From NCBI RefSeq assembly GCF_036880965.1, contig NZ_JBAJMV010000003.1, positions 434,001 through 498,000 on the forward strand: a stretch of 64,000 bases of DNA, given 5' to 3'. Position numbers and translations under genes: made by a program. Below are positions 38,908 through 46,435 of this stretch, piece by piece; position 1 is the stretch's first letter; each line of letters opens with the position of its first letter. Source of the stretch: JAUASW01 sp036880965 (GTDB lineage Bacteria; Pseudomonadota; Gammaproteobacteria; Burkholderiales; Burkholderiaceae_C). Below the pieces are notes generated by a model. It made no database searches. It was not told where the DNA came from and saw only the letters and a list, made by a program, of their open reading frames with translations.

Positions 38908-39160
38908 CGGAAGGCTCTCGTCGCTCATCACAGAAGGGGCCGATCCTAGACGCCTGTGGGCCGCTCGCCAAAGTGCATCTGCAGCCCTTGTGCGCACCTC
39001 AGTTTCAGACGGCTCGGCCCTGACACCGGCCTGACAAAAGCGCCCCGGGGCAAACCCTTGTGCAAATCTACGTAAAGGGAAGGCCCGGGGTCCATGCAGG
39101 CTGAGAGAGTCCTACATTCGGCGGCTGCAGTGCGCAGGCACGAGGAAGCTTTCAGAGCCC

Positions 39161-39931
39161 ATGAGCGAACTGATACTCGAGACAAAAGGCCTCAGCAAGG
39201 ACTTCAAGGGATTCACCGCCGTCGACGGCGTGAACCTGCAGGTGCGGCGTGGCCACATCCATGCCTTGATCGGCCCCAACGGCGCCGGCAAGACCACCTG
39301 CTTCAACCTGCTGACCAAGTTTCTGACGCCAACGCGCGGCAGCATTCATTTCAATGGCGTGGACATCACCGGCGAGAAGCCGGCAGAGATCGCCCGCCGC
39401 GGCGTGATCCGCAGCTTCCAGATCTCGGCCGTGTTCCCGCACCTCACCGTGCTGGAGAACGTGCGCATCGGCCTGCAGCGATTCACCGGCACGAGCTTCC
39501 ATTTCTGGAAGGGCCTGGGCGGCCTGGCCAAGCTCGACGCCCGCGTGATGGAGCTGCTCGAGCAAGTGGACCTGCAAGACATGGCCCAGCTGCGCGCCGG
39601 CGACCTGCCCTATGGCCGCAAGCGCGCGCTGGAGATCGCCACCACCATGGCGATGGAACCCGAGCTGATGCTGCTGGACGAGCCGACGCAAGGCATGGGC
39701 CATGAAGACGTGGAGCGCGTGACCGCGCTGATCAAGCGTGTGGCCGAAGGCCGCACCGTCCTGATGGTGGAGCACAACATGCGTGTGGTCTCCAAGATCG
39801 CCGACCGCATCACCGTGCTGGCGCGCGGCGCTGTGCTGGCGGAAGGCACGTACGAAGAGGTCTCCAGGCATCCGGCAGTGCTCGAGGCCTATATGGGCAG
39901 CGAAGCGACCGAACTGCAGGGAGCACATTGA
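39161..39931 (+). CDS. livG: Branched-chain amino-acid-type ABC transporter ATPase, LivG-like
   Basis: A 256-residue ATPase of the HAAT family. Walker A is GPNGAGKTT, the signature region is DLPYGRKRALEIATTMAMEP and Walker B is LMLLDEPTQGMG, the LivG arrangement. The order of five genes, livG-livF-livK-livH-livM, is complete and all start within a few bases of each other or are closely spaced. The system imports branched-chain amino acids, short-chain amides or urea; the exact substrate is open. It is the first gene of the operon. The upstream 253 bp hold a TACGTA palindrome at 39069-39074. Confidence 0.93.
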   Translation: MSELILETKGLSKDFKGFTAVDGVNLQVRRGHIHALIGPNGAGKTTCFNLLTKFLTPTRGSIHFNGVDITGEKPAEIARRGVIRSFQISAVFPHLTVLENVRIGLQRFTGTSFHFWKGLGGLAKLDARVMELLEQVDLQDMAQLRAGDLPYGRKRALEIATTMAMEPELMLLDEPTQGMGHEDVERVTALIKRVAEGRTVLMVEHNMRVVSKIADRITVLARGAVLAEGTYEEVSRHPAVLEAYMGSEATELQGAH

Positions 39932-39933
39932 GC

Positions 39934-40647
39934 ATGGCTGAAGTCGCTCTCGAAATCACCAACCTGCACGCCTGGTACGGCGAAAGCCACATCCTGCATG
40001 GCGTCAACCTGAGCGTGAACAAGGGTCAGGTCGTGACCCTCCTGGGCCGCAACGGCGCCGGCCGCACCACCACGCTGCGCGCCATCATGGGCCTGACCGG
40101 ATCACGCAAGGGCTCGATCAAGGTGCATGGCGTTGAGACCATCGATCTGCCCACGCACAGGATCGCCCACCTGGGCCTGGGCTACTGCCCGGAAGAGCGC
40201 GGCATCTTTGCTTCGCTGACCACCGAAGAAAACCTGCGCCTGCCGCCGCTTCTGAAGAACCCGCGCGGCAAGCCGATGAGCGAAGCGCAGATCTACGCCA
40301 TGTTCCCGAACCTGGCCGAGCGCAAGACGAGCCCCGGCACGCGGCTCTCGGGCGGCGAGCAGCAGATGCTGGCGGTGGCGCGCATCCTGCGCATCGGTGC
40401 CGACATCCTCTTGCTGGACGAGATTTCCGAGGGCCTGGCCCCGGTGATCGTCCAGGCCCTGGCCCGCATGATCATTGCGCTCAAGGCCGAAGGCTTCACC
40501 ATCGTGATGGTGGAGCAGAACTTCCGCTTCGCTGCGCCGCTGGCCGACCATTTCGTCGTCATCGAGCATGGCGAAGTGGTCGAGTCCTTCCCGGCCGCCG
40601 AACTGGCGGCCAAGCAGTCCAAGCTGGACGAGCTGCTGAGTGTTTGA
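39934..40647 (+). CDS. livF: Branched-chain amino-acid-type ABC transporter ATPase, LivF-like, with Arg in Walker A
   Basis: A 237-residue ATPase of the LivF type with signature LSGGEQQMLAVARIL and Walker B ILLLDEISEGLAPVI. Walker A reads GRNGAGRTTTL, with arginine where lysine is normally required for phosphate contact; the codon is CGC at 40063-40065. I believe this variant occurs in some LivF proteins of Burkholderiales, so it may be functional, but I cannot check. The start ATG at 39934 follows the livG stop; a TTG at 39928 would add two residues. Confidence 0.93.
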   Translation: MAEVALEITNLHAWYGESHILHGVNLSVNKGQVVTLLGRNGAGRTTTLRAIMGLTGSRKGSIKVHGVETIDLPTHRIAHLGLGYCPEERGIFASLTTEENLRLPPLLKNPRGKPMSEAQIYAMFPNLAERKTSPGTRLSGGEQQMLAVARILRIGADILLLDEISEGLAPVIVQALARMIIALKAEGFTIVMVEQNFRFAAPLADHFVVIEHGEVVESFPAAELAAKQSKLDELLSV

Positions 40648-40701
40648 CTGACTGATCGATTGACTGAAGCTTTACCTGACAACCACAGTAGGAGACCGTC
40701 G

Positions 40702-41913
40702 ATGAAGACCCGCACTTTCAAGCGCATCGCTTTGGCCAGCACCCTCGCCTGCGCCAGCCTCGGAGCCCAGGCCCAGGTCTCGGGTGACGTGATCAAGATC
40801 GGCATCATCACCGACATGTCCGGCCTCTACGCCGACATCGACGGCGCCGGTGGTGTCGAGGCGATCAAGATGGCCATTGCCGACATGAAGGGCATGGCCG
40901 CCGGCAAGAAGATCGAGCTGATCTATGCCGACCACCTGAACAAGGCCGACGTGGCCTCGGCCAAGGCCCGCGAATGGTTCGACACCCAAGGCCTGGACCT
41001 GCTGATCGGCGGCACCAACTCCGGCGCCAACCTGGCCATGGCCAAGGTCGCGGCCGAGAAGAAGAAGGCCTTCATCTCGATCGGTGCCGCCTCGGCCCGC
41101 CTGACCAATGAAGACTGCACGCCCTACACCGTGCACTACGCCTACGACACCGTGGCCCTGGCCAACGGCACCGGCAACGCCGTGGTCAAGGCCGGCGGCA
41201 AGAGCTGGTACTTCCTGACGGCCGACTATGCCTTCGGCGCCTCGCTGCAGTCCGATGCCTCGGCGGTCGTCAGCAAGGCCGGCGGCAAGATCGTCGGCAG
41301 CGTCAAGCATCCGCTCTCGGCCAGCGATTTCTCCTCCTTCCTGCTGCAGGCCCAAGGCTCGGGCGCGCAGATCCTCGGCCTGGCCAATGCCGGCGGCGAC
41401 ACGATCAACTCGATCAAGGCCGCCAACGAGTTCGGCATCACCAAGACCATGAAGCTGGCCGGCCTGCTGATGTTCATCAACGACATCCACTCGCTGGGCC
41501 TGAAGGCCACCGAGGGCATGTACCTGACGGACGGCTGGTACTGGAACCAGAGCGCCGATTCGCGCGCCTGGAGCCGTCGCTTCTTCGAGAAGATGAAGCG
41601 CATGCCCTCGATGCTGCAGGCCGCCGACTACTCGGCCACCATGCACTATCTGAAGGCCGTCGACGCCACCAAGACCGACGACGCCGACAAGGTGCTGGCC
41701 AAGATGAAGGCCACCAAGGTCAACGACTTCTTTGCCAAGAACGGCGAGATCGGCCCCGACGGTCGCCACCGCTACGACATGTACCTGATGCAGGTGAAAT
41801 CGGCCAAGGACTCCAGCGAGCCCTGGGACTACTACAAGGTGGTGCAGACCATTCCGGCGGCCGAGGCCTATACGAAGCTGGCCGACTCCAAGTGCCCGAT
41901 GGTCAAGAAGTAA
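40702..41913 (+). CDS. livK: HAAT-family periplasmic substrate-binding protein, LivK-like
   Basis: A 403-residue protein. The signal peptide is MKTRTFKRIALASTLACASL with cleavage near AQAQ. The mature part is a family 4 binding protein: IKIGIITDMSGLYADIDG, VEAIKMAIADMKGMAAGKKI, and the later TADYAFGASLQSDASAVV and GLANAGGDTINSIKAANEF segments. GTAGGAGACC precedes the ATG at 40702; the in-frame ATG at 40660 is rejected because it lengthens the signal. It sits inside the ABC operon, before livH. Its ligand is not identified by sequence. Confidence 0.93.
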   Translation: MKTRTFKRIALASTLACASLGAQAQVSGDVIKIGIITDMSGLYADIDGAGGVEAIKMAIADMKGMAAGKKIELIYADHLNKADVASAKAREWFDTQGLDLLIGGTNSGANLAMAKVAAEKKKAFISIGAASARLTNEDCTPYTVHYAYDTVALANGTGNAVVKAGGKSWYFLTADYAFGASLQSDASAVVSKAGGKIVGSVKHPLSASDFSSFLLQAQGSGAQILGLANAGGDTINSIKAANEFGITKTMKLAGLLMFINDIHSLGLKATEGMYLTDGWYWNQSADSRAWSRRFFEKMKRMPSMLQAADYSATMHYLKAVDATKTDDADKVLAKMKATKVNDFFAKNGEIGPDGRHRYDMYLMQVKSAKDSSEPWDYYKVVQTIPAAEAYTKLADSKCPMVKK

Positions 41914-41937
41914 GTTGAAGCAATCCCGAGCAGAGAC

Positions 41938-42825
41938 ATGACAGAGCTATTCGGTATCCCTCTTCCTGCCCTGCTCGGGCAGCTACTGCTCGGCCTGGTG
42001 AACGGCTCGTTCTACGCGATGCTGTCGCTGGGCCTGGCGGTCATCTTCGGCATGCTCAACATCATCAACTTCGCCCATGGGGCGCTGTACATGATGGGAG
42101 CCTTCCTCGCCTGGATGGGCTTCGAGTACCTGGGCCTGAACTACTGGGCCATGCTCGCGCTGGCGCCACTGGTAGTGGGGCTGCTGGGCATCGTGATCGA
42201 GCGCCTGCTCCTGCAGTGGCTCTACAAGCTGGATCACATCTACGGCCTGCTGCTCACCTTCGGCATCACCCTCGTGATCGAAGGCGTGTTCCGCAGCTTC
42301 TACGGCGTCTCGGGCCAGCCCTTTACGGTGCCCGATGCACTGCAGGGCGCCACCAACCTCGGCTTCATGATCCTGCCCAACTACCGGGCCTGGGTGGTGG
42401 TGGCCTCGCTGGTGGTGTGCTTCGCGGTCTGGGCGCTGATCGAGAAGACCTCGCTGGGTGCCAAGCTGCGCGCCGGCACCGAGAACCCGCGCCTGGTGCA
42501 GGCTTTCGGCGTCAATGTGCCGCTGATGGTCACGCTCACCTATGCCGGCGGCGTCGCACTGGCCGCCTTTGCCGGCGTGCTGGCCGCGCCCATCCTGCAG
42601 ATCAGCTCGCTGATGGGCAGCAACCTGATCATCGTGGTGTTCGCCGTGGTCGTGATCGGCGGCATGGGTTCCATCATGGGCTCCATCCTGACCGGCCTCG
42701 GCCTCGGAATCATCGAAGGCCTGACCAAGGTCTTCTACCCGGAGGCCTCCAGCGTCGTCGTGTTCGTGGTGATGGCCATCGTGCTGCTGGTGCGTCCGGC
42801 CGGCCTGTTTGGGAAAGAGAAATAA
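41938..42825 (+). CDS. livH: HAAT-family ABC permease, LivH-like
   Basis: A 295-residue permease with about 8 transmembrane segments. Typical stretches are LVNGSFYAMLSLGLAVIFGM, IINFAHGALYMMGAFLAW and VVIGGMGSIMGSILTGLGLG (the coupling GG..GS..G motif). Length is normal. It starts 24 bp after livK and is followed 3 bp later by livM. Confidence 0.95.
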   Translation: MTELFGIPLPALLGQLLLGLVNGSFYAMLSLGLAVIFGMLNIINFAHGALYMMGAFLAWMGFEYLGLNYWAMLALAPLVVGLLGIVIERLLLQWLYKLDHIYGLLLTFGITLVIEGVFRSFYGVSGQPFTVPDALQGATNLGFMILPNYRAWVVVASLVVCFAVWALIEKTSLGAKLRAGTENPRLVQAFGVNVPLMVTLTYAGGVALAAFAGVLAAPILQISSLMGSNLIIVVFAVVVIGGMGSIMGSILTGLGLGIIEGLTKVFYPEASSVVVFVVMAIVLLVRPAGLFGKEK

Positions 42826-42828
42826 GCG

Positions 42829-43830
42829 ATGGCCGGCTCCCTCTCCAAGTCCCGCAATCCGCTGCTCGGCTACGCGCTGCTGTTCATCGCCATCGCGCTG
42901 CTGCCGCAGCTGGGCGCCTATCCGATCTTCGTGATGAAGGTGCTCTGCTATGCGTTGTTCGCCTGCGCCTTCAACCTGCTGGTGGGCTTCACCGGCCTCC
43001 TGAGCTTCGGCCATGCGGCCTTCCTGGGCACGGCGGCCTATGCGGCCGGCCATGCGCTGAAGGTCTGGGGTTTTCCGCCGCTGGCGGGCCTGGCCTTCGG
43101 TGCGCTGGCCGCAGCGGCCATGGGCGGCGTGTTCGGCCTGCTGGCCATCAAGCGCTCGGGCATCTACTTCTCGATGATCACGCTGGCCCTGGCCCAGATG
43201 CTGTATTTCTTCTTCCTCCAGGCCTCGTTCACCGGCGGCGAGGACGGCCTGCAATCGGTGCCGCGCGGCTCGCTGCTGGGCCTGGACCTGATGAACGACC
43301 TGACGCTGTACTACCTGGTGCTGGCCGTCTTCATCGCCGCGTTCTGGCTGATCTACCGCACCGTCAACTCGCCCTTCGGCCAGGTGCTGACCTCGATCCG
43401 CGAGAACGAGGCGCGCGCCACCTCGTTGGGCTACGACGTCGACCGCTTCAAGCTGCTGGCTTTCATCCTCTCGGCCGGTCTGGCCGGCCTGGCCGGCGCC
43501 ACCAAGACCCTGGTCCTTGGCTTTGCGACGCTCTCCGACGCGATCTGGACCACCTCCGGCCTCGTGATCCTGATGACCCTGGTCGGCGGCATGGGCACCC
43601 TGGTGGGCCCGATGGTTGGCGCCCTCGTCATCATCGCGCTGGAGAACAAGATCGGCGACTTCGGCAAGGCCTTGGCCGACGCCAGCGGCATCAACTGGTT
43701 CAACAGCCTGGGTGAATCGGTCAGCCTCGTGACCGGCCTGATCTTCATCGTCTGCGTGCTCGCCTTCCGGCGCGGCATCGTTGGCGAGGCGCTCGCGCTA
43801 TTCGACAAGTTGAACACCAAGCGGAGTTGA
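42829..43830 (+). CDS. livM: HAAT-family ABC permease, LivM-like
   Basis: A 333-residue permease with about 10 transmembrane segments. Features include CYALFACAFNLLVGFTGLLS, FGHAAFLGTAAYAAGHAL, TLVGGMGTLVGPMVGALVII and the SIRENEARATSLGYDV cytoplasmic loop, all typical of LivM. It follows livH by 3 bp and precedes a catalase-family gene by 3 bp, so the whole group from 39161 to 44835 is one transcription unit. Confidence 0.95.
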   Translation: MAGSLSKSRNPLLGYALLFIAIALLPQLGAYPIFVMKVLCYALFACAFNLLVGFTGLLSFGHAAFLGTAAYAAGHALKVWGFPPLAGLAFGALAAAAMGGVFGLLAIKRSGIYFSMITLALAQMLYFFFLQASFTGGEDGLQSVPRGSLLGLDLMNDLTLYYLVLAVFIAAFWLIYRTVNSPFGQVLTSIRENEARATSLGYDVDRFKLLAFILSAGLAGLAGATKTLVLGFATLSDAIWTTSGLVILMTLVGGMGTLVGPMVGALVIIALENKIGDFGKALADASGINWFNSLGESVSLVTGLIFIVCVLAFRRGIVGEALALFDKLNTKRS

Positions 43831-43833
43831 ACC

Positions 43834-44835
43834 ATGAGCACTGCTTCTTCCAGCCCCAGCCCGAGCACGCACTGGAAGGAGCAGATCGACCCCGATGAAG
43901 CGCAGCGCTTCGCCGGCTATGTCGAGATCTTCAAGGCGATCCAGGCCCGCAAGTCAAGGAAGCACGGCGCAGGCCGTGCCCTGCACCGCAAGCAGCTGAC
44001 GGTGGCGCAGGGCACGCTGGAAGTGCTGGGCAATCTGCCCGAGTTCGCCAGCCAAGGCCTGTTCGCATCGCCAGGCACATTCGACGTGCGTCTGCGCCTC
44101 TCCAACGGCGGCATGGACCACGCCAGCGACAAGCAGCCCGACATCCGCGGCCTGGCCATCAAGGTGCTGGGCGTGCAAGGCCTGCAAAGTGAATCGGCGC
44201 TGGGCAACGGCCCGGCCAGGAGCCAGGACTTCCTGCTGATCAACCAGGAAAAGTTCGCTTTCCCCAAGAGCGAGGAATTTGTCGCCTTCGTGCAGGCCGC
44301 GTCGAACGGCAACGGCGCCTTGCTCAAGCACCTGTTCAAGCGCTACGGCTTGTTCGGCGGGCCCGCGCGGCTGGTCTCGATGCTCAAGACCGTGAGCCGA
44401 CCCTTCGGCGGCTTTGCCACCGAGCCGCTGTTCACCGCTGTGCCCATCGCCTGCGGGCCATATGCCGTGCGCGTGCGGCTGCAACCGTCGGCAAGCAACG
44501 GTACGGCCACGCCGGGCGCCAATGCCGATTGGGGCGCCGACTTCGCGGCGCGGCTGGCCAAGCAGGATCTCGAATGGGAGCTGCAACTGCAGCCCTTCGT
44601 CAGCGAGGCATTGACGCCTGTCGAGGATGCGTCGGTGAACTGGGAAACGCCGTACACCACGGTCGCGCGCCTGAAGCTGCCGCGACAGCAGCCGTCCCCG
44701 GCCCTGGCGCACGAATGCGAGGCGGGCGTGTTCGACCCCTGGCAAGCGCTGGCAGCGCACCGGCCTCTCGGCGAAGTGCAACGTGCCCGCAAGGTCGTCT
44801 ACTACGCCAGCCAGCAGGAGCGCGGCGCGGGCTGA
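43834..44835 (+). CDS. Catalase-family heme protein at the end of the liv operon
   Basis: A 333-residue protein related to the heme-catalase core (SrpA/catalase-related family), much shorter than classical catalases. A distal-type His is in GRALHRKQLTVAQGTLEVLG, and FDVRLRLSNGGMDHASDKQ with DIRGLAIKVLGVQGLQ is the conserved catalase-like barrel segment. SQDFLLINQEKFAFP is also family-typical. Whether the proximal heme tyrosine is present is unclear to me. No signal peptide is seen. It begins 3 bp after livM, so it is made together with an amino-acid/amide importer. Confidence 0.78.
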   Translation: MSTASSSPSPSTHWKEQIDPDEAQRFAGYVEIFKAIQARKSRKHGAGRALHRKQLTVAQGTLEVLGNLPEFASQGLFASPGTFDVRLRLSNGGMDHASDKQPDIRGLAIKVLGVQGLQSESALGNGPARSQDFLLINQEKFAFPKSEEFVAFVQAASNGNGALLKHLFKRYGLFGGPARLVSMLKTVSRPFGGFATEPLFTAVPIACGPYAVRVRLQPSASNGTATPGANADWGADFAARLAKQDLEWELQLQPFVSEALTPVEDASVNWETPYTTVARLKLPRQQPSPALAHECEAGVFDPWQALAAHRPLGEVQRARKVVYYASQQERGAG

Positions 44836-44857
44836 GTCGCGCGGAGCGGGCGCCCGT

Positions 44858-44989
44858 TCAAGGCCTTGTCTTGATCAGCACATCGACGCCCTGCGCATCC
44901 GAGGCGGCCTCGGGCGTGTGCTCGATCTCGCCGCCCGTCAGCCGCACCTCTCGGGCATTGACCCTCGCATAGATCACCTCGCGTTTACC
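44858..44989 (-). pseudogene. Possible C-terminal gene remnant or very short gene
   Basis: On the minus strand the frame is open for 44 codons between stops at 44990-44992 and 44858-44860. It encodes EVIYARVNAREVRLTGGEIE and then HTPEAASDAQGVDVLIKTRP, a protein-like composition with no ATG; a GTG at 44977 would give about 40 residues. It sits in the 256-bp gap between the catalase-family gene and the next gene. It may be the end of a deleted gene. I do not recognise the family. Confidence 0.3.
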
Positions 44990-45091
44990 TCACCCCGCAA
45001 CTCGGGGGTGCGAAACCGGCAGCGCACGACTCTCAGTGGACAGGCAAGCCGCACGCAACGGCCGGCAGCCGTTACATGGAGAAAAGTGAGC

Positions 45092-46252
45092 ATGAAGCTG
45101 TTTCTGAAACGCGCTGGATTCCTGTTGCTGATGGCGGTGATGGGCGTGCTCAGCCTGCTCGTTCACCTGACCGGCTACCCCTTCGCCTGGCGCTTCCATG
45201 CAGACCAGGCCTATTGGTTGCCACTGGCCTATGGCCTGGACCTGCTGTGCGTGATCGCGGTTCTCGCCCTGGTGTTCTGGGGCTTGCGGAGCTTCCTGTT
45301 CGGCCGTGGGCGCCCCTGGCTGGCCTGGCTTTCTATCTCCGCCTGGGCCGTGGTTTGGGTGAGCTACACCTGGCACGAGCTCGGCGCAAAGACGCCGTTC
45401 TGGGGTCTGCGCCTGTACGTCGGCGCATCGGCCCTGCATCAGAAAGTGGCGGATCTGCAGCAACGCAGCGACTCGCCTGACGTCATCAAAGCCTTGCCCG
45501 AGGCACAACGCCAGGCGGTCTGCGGCAATGCAGTGCTGAAGAAGGAATCGCGCATCGCGGCCGAGCTCGAGGGCCTTCCAATGGCCATGTATTTCCCGGC
45601 GGACATGGCCGACAAGGGGCTCTTTGACGCCGATTCCTGCCCGGCGGAACGGGTGCAGCAGTACAAGAAGATCGTCAGCCTGGAGGCGCAGCTCAAGGCC
45701 TCGCTGGATCAAGATGTCGGGGACCTCTTGACAGTGGCTGCGCAGCTTGCGCTCTTGGGGCACCCCGATGCCCTTGTCCAGATGTACGAGCTGCACAAGA
45801 AATACCCGAACGACCCCATTGCACAGGAAATTGCGCTCAAAGAGTTCCAACTGCGCCTGCACACCAACGGCCAGGTGCAGGACCATCAGTGGGAAGAAAT
45901 GCCAGGCCAGTCCAGCGCCAAGGTCAAGACGACCTCCGTGAATCCTCGCATCTGGCGTCGTGGCAAGGAAACGGATGGCGATACATGGAACTTCTGGGTC
46001 AGATTGGATCTGGCCGACGGCGACGTTCTCCAGAACCTGTGGGTCGCCGACTGCAAGAACCGAACGCTCCAGCTGGCCCTCTACATAGCCCGCAGCGCAC
46101 AGGGAAAAGTCACGCTGGAACCAGTCTCCAGAGAAGCAGAGAAAGTCACACCTGGCACCTCGGGCGAGGACTGGTTGAACAAGGTCTGCTCGGGCAAGGA
46201 CAAGCAGGTCCGGCTGCCCGACGAAGTCGCCAAGCAGAAGATCGGCGGTTGA
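45092..46252 (+). CDS. Membrane protein with C-terminal surface-adhesin-E-like domain
   Basis: A 386-residue protein with three N-terminal transmembrane helices (GFLLLMAVMGVLSLLVHLTG, LAYGLDLLCVIAVLALVFWG and AWLSISAWAVVWVSYTW). A helical region with VCGNAVLKKESRIAAEL follows. The last about 110 residues (RIWRRGKETDGDTWNFWVRL, LWVADCKNRTLQLALY, EKVTPGTSGEDWLNKVC) match the pattern of the surface-adhesin-E-like domain, which has two conserved cysteines. The start ATG at 45092 is preceded by AAAAGTGAG, a weak ribosome site. It opens the accessory locus; its partners are the unknown lipoprotein and the small secreted protein downstream. Confidence 0.72.
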   Translation: MKLFLKRAGFLLLMAVMGVLSLLVHLTGYPFAWRFHADQAYWLPLAYGLDLLCVIAVLALVFWGLRSFLFGRGRPWLAWLSISAWAVVWVSYTWHELGAKTPFWGLRLYVGASALHQKVADLQQRSDSPDVIKALPEAQRQAVCGNAVLKKESRIAAELEGLPMAMYFPADMADKGLFDADSCPAERVQQYKKIVSLEAQLKASLDQDVGDLLTVAAQLALLGHPDALVQMYELHKKYPNDPIAQEIALKEFQLRLHTNGQVQDHQWEEMPGQSSAKVKTTSVNPRIWRRGKETDGDTWNFWVRLDLADGDVLQNLWVADCKNRTLQLALYIARSAQGKVTLEPVSREAEKVTPGTSGEDWLNKVCSGKDKQVRLPDEVAKQKIGG

Positions 46253-46435
46253 AACCGCGGGACTGTCTCAGCCGCCGAGGTCTGCCTGCTGGTGAGTCGA
46301 GAGCGAAAGGGTCAAGGGAAAACCCTGAATTCATGGCACTGATCTTCCAAGGCCCCATCCCCTCGAAGCACCACTTGGTCCGTGGCCCCGCGTCGGTGCG
46401 AACCATTTCAACTGGAATAGGACGGACACCAACCC

